In this document: piece by piece, positions 1-5,613 of the stretch | How the letters are laid out: each line of letters opens with the position of its first letter | How positions within the stretch are numbered: the stretch's first letter is position 1 | NCBI GenBank assembly: GCA_003507115.1 | Contig: DNWN01000112.1 | Span: forward strand, 1 to 5,613 | Source of the DNA: Cryomorphaceae bacterium | GTDB lineage: Bacteria > Bacteroidota > Bacteroidia > Flavobacteriales > Schleiferiaceae | Direction of reading: 5' to 3' | Length of the DNA stretch: 5,613 nt | Program-made: the position numbers and the translations under genes | Notes under the pieces: generated by a model | Told to the model about the DNA's origin: nothing | Databases searched by the model: none | Seen by the model: only the letters and a program-made list of their open reading frames with translations

Positions 1-792
1 AATACCCCACCAAGGAACATCCACCTCCAGGTTCCCGTATTGATTGGGTCCAGCATCAAGGGTCCAATAGTAGGTGAGGCCATTATGGAGAACATGTGCG
101 CCCATAGTGACCCAGAGACGCCCGGAAAGCCAGTACAGACCGCCTAGGATGAGTCCAGCGCCCAGCAAGAAGGGCCATTGCACGAAGTTCATGTGACCCA
201 GCGCAAAGGCGAGGGAGGCGCCCAGGATGGCGAGAAGGGGGCTAGTTCGGTCGTGCAGGAGGCGTTGAACGGCGCCGCGGAAGAGGATTTCTTCGGAAAG
301 TGCGGCGACCAAGACAAAGGTGGCCAGGCTAAAGAGTTGATCGGCCAGGGTGGGGAAGAAGAGCATTTTTTCGACGGCGCGGTCGGAGGCGTGGGCGGAT
401 TCGAAGTGGGGCGCCATGAAGGCCCAATCGGCGGAGAGGGTGGACCAGAGTTCGGTGCACCAGGAGAGGAAGGGAAGGCTCAAGGGGAGGATGGCCCAGG
501 CGAGGAGGCTGTCAATCCACGACCAGGGACCTTGCGGCAAGGTGGGAACGAGGGGTTTTTCGCGCCAACGTTGCATCAGGTAGAGGCCGGGCAGGGCGAA
601 CATGAAGAGTGTGTATAGGGCTTGACCCAGGAGAAGGGCGCGGCCGGCGCTGGCTTCGGGGCGTGCGACAATGTCCTCAATGGTCATTCCGGTGTAGCCA
701 AAAAATTGAAGGGCTTTCGGCGCGAAAAGACCGGCCAACAAGGTGCCCGCCAAGATGGCTAAAAGGAGGGTGAGGACTTCGCGTTGCTTCAT
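1..792 (-). CDS. CPBP family intramembrane metalloprotease (partial, C-terminus off the left edge)
   Basis: The leftward reading frame starts with ATG at 792-790 and stays open for 264 codons to the window edge, so the C-terminus and stop are missing. The protein is very hydrophobic, with likely membrane segments near residues 6-24, 52-73, 95-112, 153-166, 185-200 and 206-222. It carries all the conserved CPBP (Abi/CAAX protease-like, Rce1-related) motifs: EExxxR at Glu167-Glu168-Arg172, FxxxH ending at His200, and HxxxN at His233-Asn237. In this family the glutamates and histidines form the active site within the membrane, so the protein is probably an active peptidase. Family members include CAAX-type proteases, bacteriocin self-immunity proteins and many of unknown role; nothing here picks a substrate. 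It is divergent from dusB, and no bacteriocin-like small gene is visible beside it. Codon choice in the middle of the gene is strongly C-ending. Family assignment is secure; physiological role is unknown. Confidence 0.92.
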   Translation of the reverse strand, partial: MKQREVLTLLLAILAGTLLAGLFAPKALQFFGYTGMTIEDIVARPEASAGRALLLGQALYTLFMFALPGLYLMQRWREKPLVPTLPQGPWSWIDSLLAWAILPLSLPFLSWCTELWSTLSADWAFMAPHFESAHASDRAVEKMLFFPTLADQLFSLATFVLVAALSEEILFRGAVQRLLHDRTSPLLAILGASLAFALGHMNFVQWPFLLGAGLILGGLYWLSGRLWVTMGAHVLHNGLTYYWTLDAGPNQYGNLEVDVPWWGI

Positions 793-816
793 AGAATGGG
801 GAAGATAGGTATGCCG

Positions 817-824
817 TAATTTTG
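817..824 (+). promoter_or_regulatory. Candidate Bacteroidota-type -7 promoter element for dusB
   Basis: TAATTTTG matches the Bacteroidota -7 consensus TAnnTTTG at every fixed position and lies 20 nt before the dusB ATG. A start of transcription about 6 nt downstream would give a 5' leader of roughly 14 nt. I see no good TTG -33 element at the expected distance, so the call rests on the -7 match and its position in the divergent 793-844 gap. The A-rich stretch at 832-844, with no Shine-Dalgarno sequence, precedes the start codon, as is usual in this phylum. Confidence 0.4.
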
Positions 825-844
825 CGGGACTAAAAATCGTATAA

Positions 845-1840
845 ATGGCGCGGATTGCGGATATCGAATTAGGGGATTTCCCATTATTGCTTGCTCCGAT
901 GGAGGATGTGAGCGATCCGCCTTTCCGTGCGCTGTGCAAGCAGCACGGTGCTGATTTGATGTATACCGAATTTATTTCGTCGGAGGGCTTGATTCGGGAT
1001 GCTGCAAAATCGGTGGCCAAATTGGATATTTTCGAGTACGAGCGCCCCATAGGCATCCAAATTTTTGGAGCCGAAATTGACTCCATGCGCGAAGCCGCCG
1101 CCATCTGCGAGGAGGCCAATCCCGACATCATCGACATCAACTACGGCTGCCCTGTCAAGAAGGTGGCCTGCAAGGGTGCCGGAGCGGGAATCCTCCAGAA
1201 TATCCCCAAGATGGTCAGCATGACAGCGGAAATTGTCAAAGCCGTCAACAAGCCGGTCACCGTGAAAACGCGTTTGGGCTGGGACGAGGATAGCAAATAC
1301 ATTGTGGAAGTGGCCGAACGCCTGCAAGACGTGGGCATCCAAGCGATCAGCATCCACGGCCGAACCCGCAAGCAGATGTACAAAGGCGATGCGGACTGGA
1401 CCCTAATCGGCGAAGTCAAGAACAACTCGCGCATGACCATCCCCGTCTTTGGGAACGGTGACATCGACAGCCCCGAAAAGGCCATCGAAATGCGCGACAA
1501 ATACGGCGTCGACGGCGTCATGATTGGCCGCGCCTCCATCGGCTACCCCTGGATTTTCAACGAAATCAAGCACTTCATGGCGACCGGCCAGCACCTCGCT
1601 GCCCCCTCCCTGGAGGACCGCGTTCAGGCTGCGCGCCGGCACCTAGAATTGGCCATTCAATGGAAGGGCGAAGGGCTTGCCATTACGGAGACGCGCCGGC
1701 ACTACGGCAATTACTTCCGCGACTTCCCCAATTTCAAAGACTACCGCATGACGCTAGTGACCTCCAACGAGGTCGATGAACTCATGGCCACTTTTGATGC
1801 GATCATTGAAGAATACGGCCCGAGCTTGGCCCTGGTCTAA
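845..1840 (+). CDS. dusB: tRNA-dihydrouridine synthase, DusB type
   Basis: This is an FMN-dependent cytosolic enzyme that reduces specific uridines in the tRNA D-loop to dihydrouridine using NADPH. The 331-residue product has the usual length for the family. The N-terminal TIM barrel shows the FMN-binding LAPMEDVSD motif (residues 16-24), the NYGCP motif with catalytic Cys102, the KTRLGWD segment (Lys141), the HGRTR motif (His171), NGDI (204-207) and the phosphate-binding IGRAS (227-231). The remainder, about 245-331, fits the helical tRNA-binding domain. The ATG at 845 puts the first beta-strand at the normal distance. The first ~65 codons use a different synonymous codon set from the rest (all seven Asp codons GAT, then mostly GAC). 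The gene is divergent from the CPBP protease gene and converges on the permease gene with 6 bp between stops. The Dus call is very secure; the DusB subtype rests on overall resemblance and on this being the common bacterial form. Confidence 0.96.
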   Translation: MARIADIELGDFPLLLAPMEDVSDPPFRALCKQHGADLMYTEFISSEGLIRDAAKSVAKLDIFEYERPIGIQIFGAEIDSMREAAAICEEANPDIIDINYGCPVKKVACKGAGAGILQNIPKMVSMTAEIVKAVNKPVTVKTRLGWDEDSKYIVEVAERLQDVGIQAISIHGRTRKQMYKGDADWTLIGEVKNNSRMTIPVFGNGDIDSPEKAIEMRDKYGVDGVMIGRASIGYPWIFNEIKHFMATGQHLAAPSLEDRVQAARRHLELAIQWKGEGLAITETRRHYGNYFRDFPNFKDYRMTLVTSNEVDELMATFDAIIEEYGPSLALV

Positions 1841-1846
1841 AGGCGA

Positions 1847-3046
1847 TTAGGATTGGCCACGAAGTCCACTCAATGGACTCTGCAAGCGGGCCGTGGCGCC
1901 CCAGCCTAGGAGGGCGCCTACGAACAAAACGAAGGCAAATACGACCAAGGATTGCCCCGCATGGAATGCCATGGGGTAGGATTCCACCACATAGCCTGAC
2001 CCCAATTTGACCCATCCAAACGTGGATTGACCCCAGACGAGCAGCGTGCCGAGAATCCATCCCCCCAGTCCTCCAACCGCACTGACCCACATGGCACTCC
2101 ACCAGAAGCTGCGACGCACCTGTGTTTCAGACATGCCCATGGCGCGTAGAATGGCCCGCTGCTGGACTTTCTCCATGCCGAGCAACACGGTGGCACTGTA
2201 GAGCCCTAGAGAGGCTAGAAGCACGATAAATGCGAGAATAGCGCTCGTGATCATGCCTTCACTGCGCATCACCCGGAATAGTGCGGCCTCGCGATCTTCG
2301 GGTGTTTGGCCCATAAGGGCTTCTCCGTGCGAACCGACTAGTGCCAGCACTTCTTCCTTCGTCCGTCCCCAACAATGAATGGCATCTATCCGCTCGTCGT
2401 GGGTCCAACCTTGAAGGGTGGTCAAGTCAACTACGATGTGCTGTTGGTCGATTTGAGGGTGGACAAAAAAGATGGCCTCGGGAGACAGGATTTCCCGATG
2501 GAATGCGGAGGATAGGTCAAAACTGGCCCCCATGTCCGATCGCGGCCATAACAGTTCCAGGCTCTCGCGGCCGCTTAATTCTAGGTATCCCAGCTGACCA
2601 GCCACGCCATAGCCCAAATAAGTCACCCCAGGATAGCCCTGAGGCATGAGGGCGGATGTCAAGGAGTCCATCCATGGATGGGCGGTCCATAGGGGCTGAG
2701 GCATTCCCTCTACCGTGACAAGCACTTCGCGCTGCGCCGAACGCAACAGGGCTTTTTGAGATTGGACTGGTATCCAGGTGAGTCCGGAGTCTGACTCCAA
2801 GGCGGCGATGTGCTCGGATGTCAGATCAAACCGAGACCCCTCGCGGTGGACCAATGTGACCTCAGGGTGCACGTTTTGGTAGGTTTCCAGCACCAATTCT
2901 TCCAAGCCATTGAACGCGGACAGCACCAAAATCATCGCGGAGGTCCCGACTGTGACGCCCGCGGCAGCCGCCCAGGTGACATAGGTCGAGAGCGTACGCC
3001 CCCGCAAGAAGCGTCCCCCGAGTTTCGCTGGATGGGACGGATTCAA
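1847..3046 (-). CDS. FtsX-like ABC transporter permease, LolC/LolE (lipoprotein release) type
   Basis: This is a 399-residue inner-membrane permease subunit with the MacB/LolC layout: one N-terminal membrane helix (about 23-45, ending in the family-typical VLSAFNGLEELV), a large periplasmic domain (about 50-262), and three C-terminal helices (about 265-290, 315-340 and 365-387). The cytoplasmic loop after the second helix contains RAILRAMGMSETQVRRSF (298-314), matching the family coupling-helix region. LolC/E proteins work with a LolD ATPase to release outer-membrane lipoproteins; no ATPase gene is in the window, so a partner must be encoded elsewhere. The start is TTG at 3046: the rbfA stop lies in the same frame three codons upstream, and the next ATG (codon 38) would destroy the first membrane helix. 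It lies 6 bp after rbfA, so it is almost certainly co-transcribed. The permease family is secure; the lipoprotein-release role is inferred from resemblance and from this gene order, which I recall as common in Bacteroidota. Confidence 0.9.
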   Translation of the reverse strand: MNPSHPAKLGGRFLRGRTLSTYVTWAAAAGVTVGTSAMILVLSAFNGLEELVLETYQNVHPEVTLVHREGSRFDLTSEHIAALESDSGLTWIPVQSQKALLRSAQREVLVTVEGMPQPLWTAHPWMDSLTSALMPQGYPGVTYLGYGVAGQLGYLELSGRESLELLWPRSDMGASFDLSSAFHREILSPEAIFFVHPQIDQQHIVVDLTTLQGWTHDERIDAIHCWGRTKEEVLALVGSHGEALMGQTPEDREAALFRVMRSEGMITSAILAFIVLLASLGLYSATVLLGMEKVQQRAILRAMGMSETQVRRSFWWSAMWVSAVGGLGGWILGTLLVWGQSTFGWVKLGSGYVVESYPMAFHAGQSLVVFAFVLFVGALLGWGATARLQSPLSGLRGQS

Positions 3047-3052
3047 GGGCGT

Positions 3053-3412
3053 TTATTTAATGGGGTTTTCACCTCCTTCGCGGAGCAGTCGATCGATATT
3101 TGCTTCGTACTCCATGGAGTCATCGAGGTGGTAGTGCAAGGCGGGAATGATGCGCAACTGATTGCGCACTTTTTGAGCCAACGCGGCGCGTAATTTCGGG
3201 GCCTGGTCCTCGCAAAAGGCCATGACGGATTCAGATCGATCGGTGGGAAAAACGGACAGGTATACCCGACACAGGCCCAAATCCGGGGATACGCGAACTT
3301 TGCTCACCGAGACGAGGGTGCCGGGAAAATCACTGGCGGCGTTGGCGCGAAAAATTTCGGCGAGATCTCGCTGCAATAAACTAGCAATTTTCTTTTGACG
3401 CGTGCTTTCCAT
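3053..3412 (-). CDS. rbfA: 30S ribosome-binding factor A
   Basis: The gene encodes a 119-residue protein, typical for RbfA, a single-domain KH-like cytosolic factor that binds the 30S subunit near the 5' end of 16S rRNA during late maturation and cold adaptation. Visible family features are the N-terminal helix with basic residues (STRQKKIASLLQRDLAEIF), the strand pair SVSKVRVSPDLGLCRVYLSV (35-54), and the C-terminal LHYHLDDSMEYEANIDRLL block (92-110), which corresponds to the conserved Dxs-x-x-x-x-IdxLL ending. The ATG at 3412-3410 lies 4 nt after a perfect -7 promoter element, so the message is probably leaderless or nearly so. It is the first gene of a unit with the LolC/E-like permease 6 bp downstream, and is divergent from the ABC exporter. 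Nothing is truncated or missing. Confidence 0.95.
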   Translation of the reverse strand: MESTRQKKIASLLQRDLAEIFRANAASDFPGTLVSVSKVRVSPDLGLCRVYLSVFPTDRSESVMAFCEDQAPKLRAALAQKVRNQLRIIPALHYHLDDSMEYEANIDRLLREGGENPIK

Positions 3413-3416
3413 GAGG

Positions 3417-3424
3417 CAAAAGTA
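3417..3424 (-). promoter_or_regulatory. Bacteroidota-type -7 promoter element for rbfA-permease unit
   Basis: Read on the minus strand this is TACTTTTG, a perfect match to TAnnTTTG. Only four bases (CCTC) separate it from the rbfA ATG, so transcription should start at or within a few bases of the start codon and give a leaderless or near-leaderless message. A clear TTG -33 element is not evident; CTG about 20 bp upstream is the nearest resemblance. The element mirrors the one facing the ABC exporter. Confidence 0.55.
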
Positions 3425-3453
3425 CGCCGGTACTCGGGATAAGGCAGTACTTT
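3419..3453. repeat. 7-bp inverted repeat spanning the rbfA/exporter divergent promoter region
   Basis: AAAGTAC at 3419-3425 and GTACTTT at 3447-3453 are exact reverse complements separated by 21 bp. Much of the symmetry is explained by the two opposed -7 elements both containing TACTTT. A further GTAC occurs between them at 3430-3433. The arrangement could be an operator, but with two -7 boxes already accounting for the bases there is no need to assume one. Confidence 0.4.
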
Positions 3454-3455
3454 CG
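3448..3455 (+). promoter_or_regulatory. Candidate -7 promoter element for the ABC exporter gene
   Basis: TACTTTCG matches the Bacteroidota -7 consensus TAnnTTTG at five of six fixed positions. It ends five bases before the ATG at 3461. If it is used, the message starts close to that ATG, and the in-frame GTG at 3455, whose first base is the last base of the element, would lie outside the transcript. That is the main argument for starting the exporter at 3461. No TTG -33 element is visible. Confidence 0.38.
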
Positions 3456-3460
3456 TGGGG

Positions 3461-5347
3461 ATGACCCCATTGCGACGGATTTTAGGGATGGCGGGCGCCT
3501 ATCGCGGCGCTTTTTCCGGGGCAGCGCTATTTTATGTGCTGTATACCGTCGTGTCTCTCGTGTCCCTCGGGATGATTATCCCCGTACTGGATGTCATTCT
3601 CGTGCCGGAGGGCGCGCAGGAAGTCCGGCATTTTCCCGCGGGCTGGGGCGACATGAACGCCCAGGATTGGGTGGCCCATTATGTGGCTCAGGCGGTCAGC
3701 CGCTATGGTTCCTTGGGAACCCTTTGGCGTGTATCCTTGGCGGCATTTGGATTGTTTATCCTAAAGAATGCCTTCCGCTACATCGCCTTGTGGCACATGG
3801 CTACCCTTCGGACGGGCATTACGGCCACGCTTCGCCAGGCGCTCCATCAAAAAGTGATGCGTTTGAGTCCTGCTACGATGCAAGAAAGCCGAAAGGGCGA
3901 TATTTTGGCCCGGTCCTCAACCGATGTCACGGAAATTGAATGGGCCATTTTAACCGGGTTGGAGCTGCTTGTGCGCGAACCCCTCGTCATTCTTGGCTCG
4001 CTGATTGTCTTGGTGGTGATGAGTGCCAAACTCACCCTGCTTCTAGTGGTGGTGGGCCCACTTGCAGCGTGGCTCCTCAATCGGGTAAGTAAGCATTTAA
4101 AACGGAAATCTTCCACCGCTCAAGACCGCTTAGGTCAGGTCTTATCTGCCCTGGAAGAAAGCATTAGCGGGCTGCGTATTCTCCAAGCATTTCAGGCCGA
4201 AGACTACCAGCAAAAACGCTTTGAGCGGGTCAACCAAGGGGCCTTTGCGGCGACGCGCGACGTGCACCGCCGAAGAGATCTGGCGAGCCCGCTGTCCGAA
4301 TTGATCGGCGTCTTTGCCTTGTTGCTCATCCTTTTCTACGGAGGCCGCGAAGTCCTGCTCGGCCATGGCCTGACGGGAGCTACCCTCGTGGCCTACTTGC
4401 TCTTCTTCTACCAGCTCATCCCGGCCTTCAAGTCGGTTTCCATGGCCCTCTACAACCTGCAAAAGGGCAATGCGGCGGCGGAGAGACTCTTTGAGGTCTT
4501 GGACCTCCCCGAAACCCTGCGCGACCCCGACGTCACGGAAGCCTGGACCTGCCCCGCCAACGGTCCCGAAACCATTGAATTCCGGAACCTCCACTTTACC
4601 TACCCCGGCGCTTCCCGCCCCGCCCTCCAAAACTTCAACCTGACGATTGAGCGTGGCCAAACGGTCGCCCTCGTCGGCCCCTCCGGAGGCGGTAAATCCA
4701 CCCTCATCCACCTCGCCCTTCGGGCCATGGACCCCGACCAAGGAGGCATCTTCTTGGAGGGTCATCCCATTGCGCCGTACCGAGGCGAAGCACATGAGGC
4801 GCATGAAATGCAACGCCCGCCCATGCCCTTGCAGGACCTGCGGGCCGCCATGGGCCTAGTGACCCAAGACCCCATCCTCTTCCATGGCACCGCACTGGAA
4901 AATATTGCCTTGGGGGATGCGTCTCCCGATTTGGATCGCGCCAAGAAGGCCGCCAAAGATGCCCAGGCCCTAGCCTTCATCGAGGACTTGCCCGGCGGAT
5001 GGAATCACATCTTGGCTGAGGGTGGGCAGTCCCTGTCGGGCGGTCAGCGTCAGCGCATGGCTTTGGCGCGTGCGCTCTACCGAAATGCCCCCATACTGCT
5101 TCTGGATGAAGCCACCTCCGCCTTGGATGCCGAAAATGAACGCCTCGTGCAGGAGGCGCTGGACGCAGCAAGTTCGGGCCGAACGACCCTCGTCGTAGCC
5201 CACCGTCTGGCCACCGTCCAGAAAGCAGATCGTATCCTTGTGCTGGATCAGGGCCAAATCGTCGAGGACGGGAATCACCCGCAATTGCTCGCCAAGGGCG
5301 GGCTGTATGCTACCTTGGTACAAACGCAAGCACTGCAAAGCACATGA
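3461..5347 (+). CDS. ABC exporter, fused transmembrane and ATPase domains (MsbA-like, ABCB type)
   Basis: This is a 628-residue half-transporter expected to work as an inner-membrane homodimer. The membrane domain (about 1-335) has six likely helices near 18-43, 88-111, 161-188, 190-209, 281-300 and 304-323. The ATPase domain (about 368-620) is complete: aromatic A-loop Tyr381, Walker A GPSGGGKST (406-414), Q-loop Gln469, signature LSGGQ (525-529), Walker B ILLLDE (545-550), D-loop SALD (553-556) and switch His581. Between the strand after Walker A and the Q-loop it carries about 14 extra residues (near 441-456). I chose ATG 3461 over the in-frame GTG at 3455 because the likely promoter element covers the GTG. 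The gene is divergent from rbfA and its stop overlaps the next start by 4 bp. MsbA-like proteins move lipid A, other lipids or drugs; the substrate cannot be read from sequence. Family secure, substrate unknown. Confidence 0.94.
   Translation: MTPLRRILGMAGAYRGAFSGAALFYVLYTVVSLVSLGMIIPVLDVILVPEGAQEVRHFPAGWGDMNAQDWVAHYVAQAVSRYGSLGTLWRVSLAAFGLFILKNAFRYIALWHMATLRTGITATLRQALHQKVMRLSPATMQESRKGDILARSSTDVTEIEWAILTGLELLVREPLVILGSLIVLVVMSAKLTLLLVVVGPLAAWLLNRVSKHLKRKSSTAQDRLGQVLSALEESISGLRILQAFQAEDYQQKRFERVNQGAFAATRDVHRRRDLASPLSELIGVFALLLILFYGGREVLLGHGLTGATLVAYLLFFYQLIPAFKSVSMALYNLQKGNAAAERLFEVLDLPETLRDPDVTEAWTCPANGPETIEFRNLHFTYPGASRPALQNFNLTIERGQTVALVGPSGGGKSTLIHLALRAMDPDQGGIFLEGHPIAPYRGEAHEAHEMQRPPMPLQDLRAAMGLVTQDPILFHGTALENIALGDASPDLDRAKKAAKDAQALAFIEDLPGGWNHILAEGGQSLSGGQRQRMALARALYRNAPILLLDEATSALDAENERLVQEALDAASSGRTTLVVAHRLATVQKADRILVLDQGQIVEDGNHPQLLAKGGLYATLVQTQALQST
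4787..4804 (+). repeat. 9-bp imperfect tandem duplication inside the exporter gene
   Basis: GAAGCACAT is followed immediately by GAGGCGCAT, coding for Glu-Ala-His twice. It sits inside the extra segment of the ATPase domain and suggests that at least part of that insertion arose by small local duplication, with two synonymous changes since. It is in frame and does not disturb the reading frame. Confidence 0.5.
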
Positions 5348-5613
5348 GCTCCCCCCACTTCACTCACATCGACCACCTCGGAATAGCCGTCGCCAATTTG
5401 GCGGAGGCGGAAGCCCGTTATACGGCCATGTTTGGCGTGGAACCCTACAAACGGGAAGAAGTGGAACGGGAAGGGGTGATGACGAGTTTTTTCCAGGTGG
5501 GCCCCAATAAGATTGAGCTTTTGGAGGCGACGAAGGCAGACAGCCCTATTGCCAAGCATGTGGAGAAGCGCGGGGAAGGGTTGCACCATGTGGCCTATTT
5601 GGTGAAGGACATT
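5344..5613 (+). CDS. mce: Methylmalonyl-CoA epimerase (partial, C-terminus off the right edge)
   Basis: The first 90 codons of a small VOC/glyoxalase-fold enzyme are present; the family is usually about 130-150 residues, so roughly a third is missing. The enzyme interconverts the 2R and 2S forms of methylmalonyl-CoA, linking succinyl-CoA via methylmalonyl-CoA mutase with propionate metabolism. The family signature is clear: IDHLGIAV with metal-ligand His11, the KIELLEAT strand whose Glu58 sits at the usual second ligand position, SPIAKHVEKRGEGLHHVAYLV with the third ligand in the His81-His82 pair. The fourth ligand, a glutamate, would lie beyond the window. The ATG at 5344 overlaps the exporter TGA (ATGA), so translation is probably coupled to the exporter and the two share a promoter. 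The overlap need not mean a shared function. Assignment to this epimerase rather than another glyoxalase-fold enzyme is well supported by the motif set. Confidence 0.92.
   Translation, partial: MSSPHFTHIDHLGIAVANLAEAEARYTAMFGVEPYKREEVEREGVMTSFFQVGPNKIELLEATKADSPIAKHVEKRGEGLHHVAYLVKDI

Noticed and set aside
178..618. Open rightward frame of 146 codons with a Gly/Glu-rich translation
   Set aside because: It lies antisense to the CPBP protease gene, whose motifs are intact. The low-complexity product is what the complement of C-ending codons yields.
1..792. Bacteriocin immunity or phage-defence role for the CPBP protease
   Set aside because: Some family members have such roles, but no bacteriocin, toxin or defence gene is next to it in the visible sequence.
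800..807. TATCTTCC on the minus strand as a -7 promoter element for the CPBP gene
   Set aside because: It matches only four of the six fixed positions of TAnnTTTG, and no -33 element lies at the right distance.
1863..1918. Intrinsic terminator for dusB
   Set aside because: Stems exist, but no T-rich tract follows either one on the plus strand, so they do not meet the usual pattern. They are reported only as a low-interest observation.
2810..3193. Open rightward frame of 127 codons
   Set aside because: It is antisense to the permease N-terminus and the rbfA C-terminus, both of which show clear family motifs.
3455..3457. GTG as the exporter start codon
   Set aside because: An ATG lies in frame two codons downstream, and the probable -7 promoter element extends into the GTG, which would leave it untranscribed.
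4142..4813. Open leftward frame of 223 codons inside the exporter gene
   Set aside because: It is antisense to the conserved exporter membrane and ATPase regions, has a Gly/Val/Glu-rich translation with no domain, and its length follows from the C-ending codon block on the other strand.
5275..5589. Open leftward frame of 104 codons across the exporter/epimerase junction
   Set aside because: It is antisense to two well-supported coding regions and shows no recognisable family.

Overview
The window is an ordinary, densely coded stretch of bacterial chromosome. It most likely comes from a member of the Bacteroidota with moderately high GC. Three observations support this inference. The RbfA gene is followed directly by a LolC/E-type FtsX permease. 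No Shine-Dalgarno sequences precede the starts. Sequences matching the Bacteroidota -7 promoter element (TAnnTTTG) sit just upstream of genes, and the rbfA copy is a perfect match. There are no RNA genes, mobile elements, CRISPR arrays or phage genes visible, and nothing suggests an island.

Layout from left to right: (1) a leftward CPBP-family intramembrane protease, cut off at the left edge (1-792); (2) a 52-bp divergent intergenic region; (3) rightward dusB, a tRNA-dihydrouridine synthase (845-1840); (4) converging on dusB with only 6 bp between stop codons, a leftward two-gene unit, rbfA (3412-3053) then a LolC/E-like permease (3046-1847); (5) a compact divergent promoter region (about 3413-3460); (6) a rightward ABC exporter with fused membrane and ATPase domains (3461-5347); (7) overlapping it by 4 bp, the start of a methylmalonyl-CoA epimerase gene, cut off at the right edge (5344-5613).

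The genes do not form one pathway. dusB and rbfA both serve the translation apparatus (tRNA modification and 30S maturation). The permease and the exporter are envelope functions: probable lipoprotein release and probable lipid or drug export. The epimerase belongs to propionate/methylmalonyl-CoA metabolism, and CPBP proteins are membrane peptidases of varied role. Such mixed housekeeping clusters are common in this phylum.

I did not find a new biological system. The points most worth a second look are the back-to-back, nearly leaderless promoters between rbfA and the exporter; the TTG start of the permease, in frame with and just after the rbfA stop codon; a His/Glu-rich insertion of about 14 residues in the exporter's ATPase domain; and abrupt shifts of codon choice inside dusB and the exporter gene.
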